Shown one piece after another: positions 9,228-17,906 of a stretch of DNA of 64,000 nucleotides. The position numbers were made by a program, and so were the translations under genes. Each line of letters begins with the position of its first letter. The first letter of the stretch is position 1. A model generated the notes under the pieces. It did not search any database, was not told the origin of the DNA, and worked only from the letters and a program-made list of their open reading frames with translations. Origin of the DNA: Akkermansia muciniphila (GTDB taxonomy: Bacteria > Verrucomicrobiota > Verrucomicrobiia > Verrucomicrobiales > Akkermansiaceae); NCBI GenBank assembly GCA_945874895.1, contig CAMCIC010000011.1, positions 41,535 to 105,534 on the forward strand, read 5' to 3'.

Positions 9228-10742
9228 ATGGATATTACTTCTCCACTTTGGTATATATGCTATCTGGTCGTTCTGATCGGCATGTCGGGATACGGCTTTC
9301 ACAGGTTGACGATCGTCTATCTCTACCTGAAGCATCGGAACGATGCACCCAAGCCCAAGGAGCTTTTTCAGGAATTGCCGCTGGTAACCATCCAATTGCC
9401 CGTATTCAACGAAATGCATGTGGTCGACCGTTTGCTCGACAGTGTGGCAGCGCTGGACTATCCCAAGGATAAATTGCAGATCCAGATCATCGATGACTCC
9501 ACTGATGAAACCACAGCCATCTGCGAAGCCGGTGCTGCTCGTTTGCGAAGCATGGGCTTTGACGCGGAAATGATTCATCGCGATGATCGCACCGGCTACA
9601 AAGCAGGAGCTCTGGAGAACGCCACGCCCATGGCCAAGGGCGAGTATCTCTTCATTCTCGATGCCGATTTCGTTCCCAATGCCGATGTGTTGCAAAAGAC
9701 GATTCACTACTTTACCGATGACAAAGTAGGGCTGATTCAAACTCGCTGGGGTCACCTCAACCGCACATACAACGTGCTGACCCGCGTGCAGGCGATGTTT
9801 CTCGACGGCCACTTGGAACTCGAGCAAACAGCTCGCAATCGTTCGGGACGTTTTTTCACCTTCAATGGCACGGCGGGCATTTGGCGCAAGTCCTGCATCG
9901 AGGATGCCGGCGGTTGGGAGCATGACACTCTCACGGAGGACATGGATCTTTCCTACCGCGCCCAGCTCAAGGGATGGCGCTTTGTCTTTCTCAATGATGT
10001 GGAAACGCCCGCTGAGTTGCCAGTAGACATGGATGGATTCAAGAGCCAGCAACACCGTTGGACGAAGGGTTCGATCCAAGTCTGCAAAAAGGTCCTCCCC
10101 TCCATTCTCAAGAGTAATGTATCGCTTCCCATTAAGATGGAAGCCTTCGCTCATTTGACGTCGAACTTCGCTTATCTTGCTCTGATCTGCCTTTGTTTTT
10201 TGATTTACCCGAATTTGCACTCCAAGATCGATTTGGGACCTTACGGCTACTACCTGATCAACGGCTCGATCTTTTTCTTCACGACTGTTTCGATCGTGGC
10301 CTTCTACCTGACTTCGCAAAAAGCGCTTCGTCCCGGGACTTGGTGGAAAGAGATGCCCTATCTGCCCTTGTTGCTCGCACTCGGCATAGGCATGTCGGTG
10401 AATAACGCCAAGGCGGTGATCGAAGCCATTTTCAATCACCAGTCCGCTTTTGTTCGAACCCCCAAGTATGGCATCGATCAGAAGCCCCGCACAGACTGGA
10501 AAAAGAGCAGTTACAAGGCGATCAAGACACTCACTCCCGTTGTGGAATTTCTGTTCGGCAGTTTTTTCCTCTACGTGGTGATCGAAGCGGCAATGGACGC
10601 GAAATATAGCTCTGCCGTGCTATTGCTTCCTTTCCCTATCGGATTTTTCTACACTTCGTTATCTTCTTTGGCAAGAATGTTGCCTTCACGCAAGGTGGAG
10701 GTGGCCAAGGAGATGGCCGCTATCCCTACCACAGAGTCGTGA
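9228..10742 (+). CDS. Membrane-bound family 2 glycosyltransferase (cellulose-synthase-like)
   Basis: Processive-type inverting glycosyltransferase, 504 residues. It begins with a transmembrane helix, followed by the GT-A domain: LVTIQLPVFNE, IQIIDDSTDET (first Asp), LFILDADFVP (DxD), HDTLTEDMDLSYRAQ (general base ED), and the QQHRWTKG (QxxRW) motif that marks BcsA/CslA-like enzymes. At least four hydrophobic segments follow from about residue 305. It resembles glucomannan/ceramide-glucosyltransferase-like GT2 proteins of bacteria; donor and acceptor cannot be decided. Its stop overlaps the GTG start of the following L,D-transpeptidase by three bases, implying translational coupling and an envelope role. 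Confidence 0.93.
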   Translation: MDITSPLWYICYLVVLIGMSGYGFHRLTIVYLYLKHRNDAPKPKELFQELPLVTIQLPVFNEMHVVDRLLDSVAALDYPKDKLQIQIIDDSTDETTAICEAGAARLRSMGFDAEMIHRDDRTGYKAGALENATPMAKGEYLFILDADFVPNADVLQKTIHYFTDDKVGLIQTRWGHLNRTYNVLTRVQAMFLDGHLELEQTARNRSGRFFTFNGTAGIWRKSCIEDAGGWEHDTLTEDMDLSYRAQLKGWRFVFLNDVETPAELPVDMDGFKSQQHRWTKGSIQVCKKVLPSILKSNVSLPIKMEAFAHLTSNFAYLALICLCFLIYPNLHSKIDLGPYGYYLINGSIFFFTTVSIVAFYLTSQKALRPGTWWKEMPYLPLLLALGIGMSVNNAKAVIEAIFNHQSAFVRTPKYGIDQKPRTDWKKSSYKAIKTLTPVVEFLFGSFFLYVVIEAAMDAKYSSAVLLLPFPIGFFYTSLSSLARMLPSRKVEVAKEMAAIPTTES

Positions 10743-11371
10743 TTCATCTCTCGCCGTTCCTATCCTCAGCCTGGTTGCCGCGTTGTGCGGTGGTTGTCGT
10801 GACTCTGCTGCTCAGCCAGTGCGCGATCAAGGTGGATGGCGCGTCGAAGATGATCGTATCGGTTCGTGACCAGAAGCTCCTGCTCACTTGTGACGGCGTG
10901 CCCGTTAAGGCCTATAAGATTTCCACTTCCAAGTTTGGTCTTGGTAGCCATTCGGGCAGCAACCGCACGCCTTTGGGCAAGATGGCAGTGGCACGCAAAA
11001 TCGGAGGCTCCGAGCCTAAGGGCATGGTGTTCAAGTCACGCAAACCCACCGGCGAGGTTCTCAAGCCCAACGCTCCGGGTCGCGATCCCATCGTATCGCG
11101 CATTCTCTGGCTGCAAGGCAAGGAAAAGCAAAATCGCAATACCTACCGCCGGTGCATTTACATTCACGGCACACCTGAGGAATACCGATTGGGCACCCCG
11201 GCCTCGTATGGATGCATCCGCATGTCGTCGAGTGATATCATTGATCTCTACAAACGCATCGGTGTCGGTGCTGAGGTCCAAGTGATCCGCGGTCCTCTCA
11301 TCAGCACCGATGAGGGTCAACGCTACGCCGGAAAGAAACCGGGAACGGTGGCGCAGGATGCCGACGGATGA
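10739..11371 (+). CDS. L,D-transpeptidase (YkuD domain), probable lipoprotein
   Basis: Periplasmic enzyme that makes 3-3 peptidoglycan cross-links or attaches proteins to peptidoglycan through a catalytic cysteine. The 210 residues start with a hydrophobic signal ending LLLSQCAI; the cysteine at about residue 23 could be lipidated, though Gln at -1 is unusual for a lipobox. The YkuD motif is complete: YIHGTPEEYRLGTPASYGCIR, with the histidine and the SYGCIRM cysteine. A GTG start overlapping the GT2 stop is preferred because the signal peptide begins there. It is the second gene of the GT2-YkuD-lipoprotein operon. Confidence 0.92.
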   Translation: MIHLSPFLSSAWLPRCAVVVVTLLLSQCAIKVDGASKMIVSVRDQKLLLTCDGVPVKAYKISTSKFGLGSHSGSNRTPLGKMAVARKIGGSEPKGMVFKSRKPTGEVLKPNAPGRDPIVSRILWLQGKEKQNRNTYRRCIYIHGTPEEYRLGTPASYGCIRMSSSDIIDLYKRIGVGAEVQVIRGPLISTDEGQRYAGKKPGTVAQDADG

Positions 11372-11393
11372 ATTCCAACCAAGTTCGCCATTT

Positions 11394-11981
11394 ATGAACA
11401 CCAACACCACTCTCTCGCTCTTGCTCTCAGGAGCTTTGCTCATCTCATGTGGTCTCGTGGGCTGTCTGCCCTACAAGGTGAACACCGTTGATTTTCATCA
11501 AACCAGCTCCACCTGCAGCGGCATGTTGCCGAAAATCGGCATCGATACGAATGTCAGCATTACAGGTCCGTTTGGTGGCTTCATCAGAAGCAAAAAGCCC
11601 TACGCCATTGCGGTGGATCACACGGACATGAGTTTTTCCATCGCCGCCGTCGAGTTCACTAAGGTCGTGGTGACATACCAAGATGGCACGACCGATCCCG
11701 GTGTGGCCAAGCTCAAGCTGCCGCAGCGTTTCGCCTCCCGACACCACGTTTCGATCAACAGTGGCGGACCTCCTCCTACCTATACGTTTGAGACACCCAT
11801 GCGTCTGATTACCGCGCGAGTTCCTAAGGTGATTTCGCGCAACGAGCCCTTCACGCTCGTCATGGAAGGCCGGTTTATCAAAGACAGCGGTCAGACCATC
11901 CCCTTCAAAATCAAAAAAAGCTTCGCGCCCCAGTTCGAAAATAGTGTCCAGTCCTGGGACGAGGTTATCAGCGGGGTATGA
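11394..11981 (+). CDS. Putative lipoprotein of unknown function
   Basis: A 195-residue protein that I do not recognise. The ATG at 11394 is chosen because it gives a clean lipoprotein signal: hydrophobic LSLLLSGALLISCG followed by LVGC at about residues 21-24, a good lipobox. The rest is soluble and beta-rich in appearance (SITGPFGGFIRS, VTYQDGTTDPGVAK, FTLVMEGRFIKDSG), with no catalytic motif and no further membrane segment. It starts 22 bases after the L,D-transpeptidase, so it is probably the third gene of that operon and may act at the cell wall or outer membrane; this is inference from position alone. Confidence 0.75.
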   Translation: MNTNTTLSLLLSGALLISCGLVGCLPYKVNTVDFHQTSSTCSGMLPKIGIDTNVSITGPFGGFIRSKKPYAIAVDHTDMSFSIAAVEFTKVVVTYQDGTTDPGVAKLKLPQRFASRHHVSINSGGPPPTYTFETPMRLITARVPKVISRNEPFTLVMEGRFIKDSGQTIPFKIKKSFAPQFENSVQSWDEVISGV

Positions 11982-12088
11982 CAATGCGCGCGATAAGGTC
12001 CATGCTTGGAGGGGCGTGAAATTCGGACAGGTGGTCGCGGCAAAGAATCCATTGCCAGTGGTTCACGCTTTTGATCGCGTGGAGAATC

Positions 12089-12767
12089 ATGAACGAAAGT
12101 GTCGCGTATCGCGCCAGTGCGTGGCATCGCTGGTTCCAGGGCGTGATTCGCGCGCTTTATTACATTCGTGTTACCATACAAGGGCGGGAACATTTGCCGT
12201 CCTCAGGGCCATTGCTGCTGGTCATGCTGCACCGCAATGGAGCGGTGGATGGCTTCGTTTATCGTGCTCTCTGGCCGAAGATTTGCTACACGCTGAAAGC
12301 AAACTTGCGTCGATCGTTGTTCGCTAGAATCTTTTTTCATGGCTTGGAAATGGTCCGCAGCGAAGACGGCGACGATGCCGAGGGGAATCGTGCGGTGGTC
12401 GACCGATGTGTCGATGTCCTCCAACAGGGTGCCGCTTTGGGCGCGTCGCATGCATATGCGAAGGTCTTACAGACAGGCGCGGCGGGCATTCCTGAGGAGA
12501 TGCGGCGAGCCAATGAGACGTGGAAAAAACGCTTGGCTGCGAACCGAATGCCGACGAGGTTCCACAGGAAGTCGCCGCAGGTGCGGAGTTGCGCGGCACG
12601 CCGGGCAATACGGGCATCGCCCAGGGTCCTGTATGCATGGGGCCGTCACCGCCCGCGAAATGCGCATCCCCGCCGTGATGTCGGTGCGTGCCTGCCTCTC
12701 GCAACTGCGCGATGGAGAGACCGTCCGCATCGATGGCGCGCGCGGCACCATCACGCGCATCGGGTGA
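12089..12767 (+). pseudogene. Decayed PlsC-type acyltransferase joined to remnants of a PEP-utilising domain
   Basis: From an ATG at 12089 (GGAGA just upstream) the frame encodes an acyltransferase N-terminus: GREHLPSSGPLLLVMLHRNG with the H-x4-D catalytic motif HRNGAVD. The expected second catalytic motif, of the type (F)PEGT, is missing: after QQGAALG (about 12446) the text jumps to AYAKVLQTGAAGI. Then ETWKKRLAANRMP in the same frame resembles the linker before a PEP-synthase swivelling domain. A second frame (from about 12541) reads GAELRGTPGNTGIAQGPV, and a third (12636-12767) reads HGAVTAREMRIPAVMSV and DGETVRIDG up to the stop, the end of a PEP-utiliser mobile domain. The middle of that domain is also missing. 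Deletions plus two frame changes make a functional product very unlikely, although the first frame stays open to 12850. Confidence 0.75.
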
Positions 12768-12816
12768 ACGAATATTTCCATTGCGGGATCGAGATTCTGT
12801 GGCTGATTCTCACATC

Positions 12817-13404
12817 ATGCACACTTTCTCTTCCTCCATGGCCGCGATGATCTTTCTTTTTACCGTAGGCAAGGCGCAAGCAGGTTCTGTTGCCGAATTC
12901 ACGTCCGATGAAATCAAGAGCCTAGGATGGGGCATCGTGGATGATGGCGTGATGGGTGGTCTTTCCCAAGGCCGTTATGAGATCACCAAGGAGGGGATTC
13001 TGCGATTTTTCGGAACGCTGTCGCTAGAAAACAATGGCGGATTTTCTTCGCTCCGTTCGCAAAACGTGCAGATGGATTGGAGTGGAGCGGAGGGTCTGAT
13101 CTTGCGGGTCAAGGGCGATGGCCGCAACTATCAGACACGATTGTCCACCGATGCCGAATACCGTGGTGGGGAAGTATCCTTCCAAGCGGAATTTGCTACG
13201 AAAAAAGGAGAGTGGATCGAAATCAAGATTCCTTTCAAAAATCTGTTAGGGTCGTGGCGCGGAGTAAAATTGCCCGATAAAACCTTCGATGCAGCGAAAG
13301 TTCGTCGCATCGGGTTATTGTTAGGTGATAAACAACAAGGGCCATTCGAGCTGCAGGTGGATTGGATCCGCACGTATAGCTCACGAACGGATGGAGCGCC
13401 GTGA
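12817..13404 (+). CDS. Secreted CIA30-domain protein
   Basis: A 195-residue protein with a signal peptide (MAAMIFLFTVGKAQAGS) and one CIA30 (NADH:ubiquinone oxidoreductase intermediate-associated protein 30) domain, a galactose-binding-like beta sandwich. The diagnostic DDGVMGGLSQG motif lies at about residues 44-54, followed by GGFSSLRS, GLILRVKGDGRNYQ and the C-terminal IGLLLGDKQQGPFELQVDWI strand. In bacteria such proteins are not involved in complex I assembly as far as known; function is open. The ATG at 12817 is chosen because the signal peptide begins there; upstream in-frame codons overlap the pseudogene. A terminator for the opposite strand follows the stop. Confidence 0.85.
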   Translation: MHTFSSSMAAMIFLFTVGKAQAGSVAEFTSDEIKSLGWGIVDDGVMGGLSQGRYEITKEGILRFFGTLSLENNGGFSSLRSQNVQMDWSGAEGLILRVKGDGRNYQTRLSTDAEYRGGEVSFQAEFATKKGEWIEIKIPFKNLLGSWRGVKLPDKTFDAAKVRRIGLLLGDKQQGPFELQVDWIRTYSSRTDGAP

Positions 13405-13424
13405 GGCAGGTGGTCGACCGTGAC

Positions 13425-13454
13425 AAAAAAGCCCCTCATCGAAAGATGAGAGGC
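13425..13454 (-). terminator. Rho-independent terminator of the Gfo/Idh/MocA gene
   Basis: Read on the minus strand this is a near-perfect 10-base stem (GCCTCTCATC / GATGAGGGGC, one G-T pair) with a four-base TTTC loop followed at once by six T residues (13425-13430 on the plus strand are A). It lies about 25 bases after the stop of the minus-strand oxidoreductase gene and is placed to end that transcript. Confidence 0.9.
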
Positions 13455-13480
13455 TTCGTAAGTGGAGATGATAGATATCC

Positions 13481-14764
13481 TCAGATCACTGCTTCCTTGC
13501 TCGGTTTAGGGCAGGGATAGAGACCATCTTCACCGGGCTTTGGCCCCGGTTGGGAGTCCCAGTTGAGATCTTTGGGCATGGTGTCGACCTGCGAATTCAT
13601 CGCCATGTCCCAGGTCACTTCTTTGCCCGTGTAGCAGGCCATGCGACCCATGATGCCAGTGAGTGTGGCCTCAGCGGTATAGTAAGCATCGTTGTGGGCC
13701 GTGTTCTCGCGGATGTATTGATAAAGCATGTCGTGCTCGGTCTGATAGGGGTTGTTGTCAGGTCCGCGGAAACGCCAGATGATTTTGCCGCTGCGGTCCT
13801 TGATGACACCAGGCTCCGCCGTGCCTTTGGTGCCGACGATGGACTCTGACACTCGCGACCAAACACCATTCCACTGACGGCTCTGGCTGTTCATGATCGT
13901 GCCATCGGCATAGTGGTATTCCACGAAGAAGTGATCGAAAATTTCCCCCCAATCTTTGCCGATACGGCTGGTGCGGCCGCCCATGCCCACGGCCTTGACC
14001 GGATGTGACCCTTTGAACCAGTTGCTGACATCGATGTTGTGCACGTGTTGTTCAACGATGTGATCGCCGCAGAGCCAGTTGAAGTAATACCAATTCCGCA
14101 CCTGATACTGCATTTCCGTTTGGCCTTCGCTACGGGGGCGTGTCCAGACACCACCGCTGACCCAGTAGACCTGTGAGGAAGTGATGTCCCCGATCATGCC
14201 CTCTTTGACCTTGGCCAATGTCTCGAGGTAGCTCTTTTGGTAGCGCCGTTGCAAACCACAGACGACTTTTAGATTCTTTTGATCGGCGATTTTGGCGGCT
14301 TCGATGACCTTACGAATCCCCGGACCATCGACGGCTACGGGTTTTTCCATGAAAACGTGCTTGCCTTGTTTGACAGCATATTCGAAGTGCTGCGGACGGA
14401 AACCGGGGGTTGAGCACAGCAAAACCACATCGGCTGCATCGATGGCAGCCTTGTAGGCATCCAGTCCGACAAATCGACGGGCTTCTGGGACATCGACACG
14501 AGCGCCGAACTTTTCCGTCAATTGCTTATGTGCGAATTCGATATTGTCGGCAAAGGCATCGGCCATCGCGACCAGCGTGGTGCCTGCCACATTCAGCGAC
14601 TGGGCGGCGGCGCCAGTGCCGCGACCACCGCAACCGATGAGGGCGATCTTGATGGGTTTGACTTCATCGGCCGCGGAGCCGATGGCGGGAAAAAGGGACG
14701 CCGCGCTGAGCAGAGCACCGGTTTTCAAAAAATGACGACGATCCGACGAGTGATGGAATGACAT
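13481..14764 (-). CDS. Tat-exported Gfo/Idh/MocA family oxidoreductase
   Basis: NAD(P)-dependent sugar or inositol dehydrogenase-like protein, 427 residues. The N-terminus holds a twin-arginine signal (DRRHFLKTGALL followed by a hydrophobic stretch ending IGSAAD), so the folded enzyme is likely exported with its cofactor, as is common for this family in Verrucomicrobiota and Planctomycetota. The Rossmann motif is IALIGCGGRGTG at about residues 40-51, and the EKP motif of the family is in VFMEKPVAVDG. The C-terminal alpha/beta domain contains the HIVEQHVHNIDVSNWF segment that lines the active site. Substrate unknown. Single gene, closed by its own terminator, divergent from the helicase gene. 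Confidence 0.93.
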   Translation of the reverse strand: MSFHHSSDRRHFLKTGALLSAASLFPAIGSAADEVKPIKIALIGCGGRGTGAAAQSLNVAGTTLVAMADAFADNIEFAHKQLTEKFGARVDVPEARRFVGLDAYKAAIDAADVVLLCSTPGFRPQHFEYAVKQGKHVFMEKPVAVDGPGIRKVIEAAKIADQKNLKVVCGLQRRYQKSYLETLAKVKEGMIGDITSSQVYWVSGGVWTRPRSEGQTEMQYQVRNWYYFNWLCGDHIVEQHVHNIDVSNWFKGSHPVKAVGMGGRTSRIGKDWGEIFDHFFVEYHYADGTIMNSQSRQWNGVWSRVSESIVGTKGTAEPGVIKDRSGKIIWRFRGPDNNPYQTEHDMLYQYIRENTAHNDAYYTAEATLTGIMGRMACYTGKEVTWDMAMNSQVDTMPKDLNWDSQPGPKPGEDGLYPCPKPSKEAVI

Positions 14765-14891
14765 AGCGTAAGATACCTCGCATCCCTACAGGATTTTTCA
14801 ACAGGTTTTGCGCGAGGAGAAAATCGATGAATGCCGCGGCGGCTGACGATTTGTTTTGCTAGGTCCAGCGTTTTCTTGGTATCATGGCCAC

Positions 14892-17800
14892 ATGGACATT
14901 CTCGCACCTCATATGATGGTACTGGCTTCGGCAGGTTCGGGAAAAACCTATCAATTGAGCAATCGCATCATCGGCTATATCGCGATGGGGGTGGATCCTT
15001 CCAGTATCGTGGCTCTGACCTTCACACGGAAAGCAGCGGGCGAATTTACTGATGCGATTTTGAGCAAGCTGGCCCATGCCTGTCTTAGCGAAGAGCAGGC
15101 GCAAAAATTGCGGAAAGATTTGATCGATAGCGGGAAAACCTTCGAGGATGAAGATTTTTTGCGCGTTCTTGAATCCTTGATCATTGCGCTACCGCGCATG
15201 ACATTGGGCACGATGGACGGTTTTTTTACCAAGGTGGTGAAGGCATTTCCGTTAGAAATGGGAATCTCGGCCACAAATTTTCAGCTTATCGAGGGCGCGG
15301 AAGCGGAAATTGTCCGGCAGAACCTGTTGCAAAGTTTGCTGCAACAGGAACTCAAGCCGGAGGAAGCGGAAAAGTTTTATCAGGCTTTTCGTCGATCTCT
15401 CATGGGACAGGAAATTGTCACGGTGCGCAAGCGAATCGATGATTACACCAGCCAGTGGCACGAGCACTGGATGAATGGAGGAGATCGTTTGGAGTGGGGG
15501 CCGGCGCATCTCGCAGACCGTGATGCCATCGAGAGATGGATGGCCCGACGCGGAGACATCTCTCGTTCTATCGAGCTTGCAGCTGAAGGGATGGTGTTCA
15601 CCGATAAGAGGCAAGCTGGGGCTTGGAGCAGAATGGCACAAGTGTTCGCGGAGCACAGTACAGGTAGCGGTGTGATGGCTAAGGGCAATGCCCTATTGGA
15701 TCGCTTGATCGAGCTCGTGGCCCAGGACGAGCAAGGCGTTCAGGAGTTAAAAATGTATAAGAATTTTACTGTTCCTGCCGAAGTTTTTTCCCTGATTCGC
15801 GAAGGGTTGCGTTTTGCTGCAGAAGCGGAAATGGCCAGTGCCTGTGCCAGCACCCGAGCGGTAGCGGAAGTGATCGAGCTCCTTGATCAGGTGTGTGAGC
15901 GGCGACTGCGGCGCAAGGGGAAATTCGGATTCGCCGACGTCAAGGCCAAGATGAGCGAGTGGACGTTGCAGGAGGACAAACGCTTGATGCGAGAGGCGCT
16001 CGATTACCGTCTGGACGCGAAATACCAGCACTGGTTGCTCGATGAATTTCAGGACACCAGCCGACTGGACTGGAGTGGTCTATCGCCCCTCATCGATGAG
16101 GCGATGACTGCTGAGCAAAGCTCGGTATTTCTCGTCGGCGACAAAAAACAGGCGATCTACGCATGGCGTGGAGGCGATGTGGGTTTGTTCGATGATCTGC
16201 ACCGCCATTACGGCGAGTATATGGTTGTGGGGCGGATGCAGAAGTCCTACCGCTCAGCGTCAGAGGTGTTGGATCTCGTCAATCGGATTTGCGGCAATCT
16301 TGATACCCTGAATGCCCTTTACGGCAGTGTGGAGCAGCCCTGGGAATGGGACGATCACGTGGCGGCCGACTCCGGTTTTCGCGGCCACGCTCGAGTCGAG
16401 TCCATCCAAGAAAACGACGAAAAAGATGCTCGTTTGGAACGGTTGGCGGCCATTCTAGATTTGGCGGGCGTGGGTGAAAAACAGCAGAGCTGTGGCGTAT
16501 TGGTAAGAACGAACGAGGAACTCAAGCGCGTAGCCGATTTTTTGCGACAGAAGGGGTTCCGAGTGGTGGAAGAAGGCCGGCGCAAACCAGCGCACGACAA
16601 TCCGGTTGGTTTGGTGATTTGGCATTGGATGCGTTGGCTGGCCGATCCTGCAGATTCTTTTGCAGAGGAAGTGCTCCGTTTGTCGCCGTGGTGGTCGTGC
16701 ATCACCGCAGCATACGGTGAGCATCCGTGGAGCGCCTGTCAGGATACGATTGCTCGGCAAGGCTTAGCGGGGATGGTCGGAAGATGGCTCGAATCGTTCT
16801 GGGGGGAGCTTTCAAATTTCGGTCGCAACCGAGCGGATGATTTGATGCAGGCATTGCGTGTTGTGGATGCCTCTGGTGCTGGCTCAGCCAAGGCGGCCGC
16901 CGAGATGTTAGAAAAACTGGAGGCAACGCAGAGCCCCGGTTCTGCCGAAGTGCAGGTCCTGACGATTCACAAATCCAAAGGCCTCGGCTTCGATGTGGTG
17001 GTGCTGCCCTTGATCTCGACTTCCTCCATTCCTGACAATAACAAATTCGATATCGCTCGCACCGAGAGATGGATTTGTAAGACTCCGCCGCTGTGGGCAC
17101 GGCAGTTGCTGCCAGCCATGCGCGAGGTGGAGGATCAATGGCGTGGTCAACAACAATACGAGGCGATGTGCGTGCTTTATGTGGCGTTGACCCGTGCCAA
17201 GCGCGGGCTCTATGTCTTGCTTGAGGAGAAATCACTGAAGGACGAAAACAATTCACTGGCGAGGTGGATTTCTGACTCTTGTCCAGGCGAAGGCGAGGTG
17301 ATGTTTGAATCCGGTAGTTTCGATTGTTTCGCATCAGTAAAACCCATCGAGCAAAAACCACAGCCAGCTGCGCCTGTGTTAGGACGTGCGGTGTGGAAAT
17401 CGCGCGCAAAGACCGCATCTCATGCGGCACAAGGCCCCAGCGCTGCCTTGGAATACGGCACTTCCATGCACAGCTTGATGGAGTCCATCACTTGGCTGGA
17501 TGAGATTCCTTTCACTGTCGAAGGAGAAATGGCGCGAACGGTGAACCAGTTGTTAGAAAAAGAGGAGTGGCGCATGTTGCTTGAGAAACGTCAGCGGCGC
17601 GTGCAATTGCAGCGCGAGATTCCCGTGGAAGGCATGGTCGAAGGCGAATGGGTGCGGGGTGTCATAGACCGCCTGCATTTGTTTCGTGATGAAACGGATC
17701 GGATCACACGCGTGGAGATCATCGATTACAAAACCGACCGATTGACGGATCCGAATGCACTGCGTGACAGGCATGCCGAGCAACTCCGCATCTATCGGCA

Positions 17801-17897
17801 CTTGATCACCCAAGCATTGGGAGTGGAACAGTCGTGCGTAGATTGCATTCTGTTAGGCATGCACGCCGGGCTCGTCGTGAAATGCGATGGAACGTAG
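14892..17897 (+). CDS. AddA/RecB-like UvrD-family helicase with C-terminal PD-(D/E)XK nuclease
   Basis: ATP-dependent helicase-nuclease for double-strand break processing, 1001 residues from the ATG at 14892. SF1A motifs in order: Walker A ASAGSGKT (about residue 11), Ia ALTFTRKAAGEF, II LLDEFQDTS (about 382), III VFLVGDKKQAIYAWRGGD, IV SYRSASEVLDL, V VLTIHKSKGLGFDVV (about 690), VI VLYVALTRAKRG (about 764). The C-terminus holds the nuclease core GVIDRLHLF and EIIDYKTDR (about 940). It is shorter than typical AddA (about 1200 residues). No AddB-like gene is adjacent: upstream is a divergent oxidoreductase, downstream a convergent pectate lyase nine bases away. Confidence 0.92.
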   Translation: MDILAPHMMVLASAGSGKTYQLSNRIIGYIAMGVDPSSIVALTFTRKAAGEFTDAILSKLAHACLSEEQAQKLRKDLIDSGKTFEDEDFLRVLESLIIALPRMTLGTMDGFFTKVVKAFPLEMGISATNFQLIEGAEAEIVRQNLLQSLLQQELKPEEAEKFYQAFRRSLMGQEIVTVRKRIDDYTSQWHEHWMNGGDRLEWGPAHLADRDAIERWMARRGDISRSIELAAEGMVFTDKRQAGAWSRMAQVFAEHSTGSGVMAKGNALLDRLIELVAQDEQGVQELKMYKNFTVPAEVFSLIREGLRFAAEAEMASACASTRAVAEVIELLDQVCERRLRRKGKFGFADVKAKMSEWTLQEDKRLMREALDYRLDAKYQHWLLDEFQDTSRLDWSGLSPLIDEAMTAEQSSVFLVGDKKQAIYAWRGGDVGLFDDLHRHYGEYMVVGRMQKSYRSASEVLDLVNRICGNLDTLNALYGSVEQPWEWDDHVAADSGFRGHARVESIQENDEKDARLERLAAILDLAGVGEKQQSCGVLVRTNEELKRVADFLRQKGFRVVEEGRRKPAHDNPVGLVIWHWMRWLADPADSFAEEVLRLSPWWSCITAAYGEHPWSACQDTIARQGLAGMVGRWLESFWGELSNFGRNRADDLMQALRVVDASGAGSAKAAAEMLEKLEATQSPGSAEVQVLTIHKSKGLGFDVVVLPLISTSSIPDNNKFDIARTERWICKTPPLWARQLLPAMREVEDQWRGQQQYEAMCVLYVALTRAKRGLYVLLEEKSLKDENNSLARWISDSCPGEGEVMFESGSFDCFASVKPIEQKPQPAAPVLGRAVWKSRAKTASHAAQGPSAALEYGTSMHSLMESITWLDEIPFTVEGEMARTVNQLLEKEEWRMLLEKRQRRVQLQREIPVEGMVEGEWVRGVIDRLHLFRDETDRITRVEIIDYKTDRLTDPNALRDRHAEQLRIYRHLITQALGVEQSCVDCILLGMHAGLVVKCDGT

Positions 17898-17906
17898 GCG
17901 CCCATC

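Noticed and set aside
9213..10439. Open frame of 408 codons on the minus strand
   Set aside because: It is antisense to the GT2 gene, whose motifs are intact. No conserved motif is seen and the long frame follows from codon bias of the real gene.
12450..12638. ATGCAT words as a target-site signature
   Set aside because: ATGCAT also occurs elsewhere in ordinary coding sequence (for example near 45555), so the two copies alone do not prove a recombination target. Kept only as part of the pseudogene finding.
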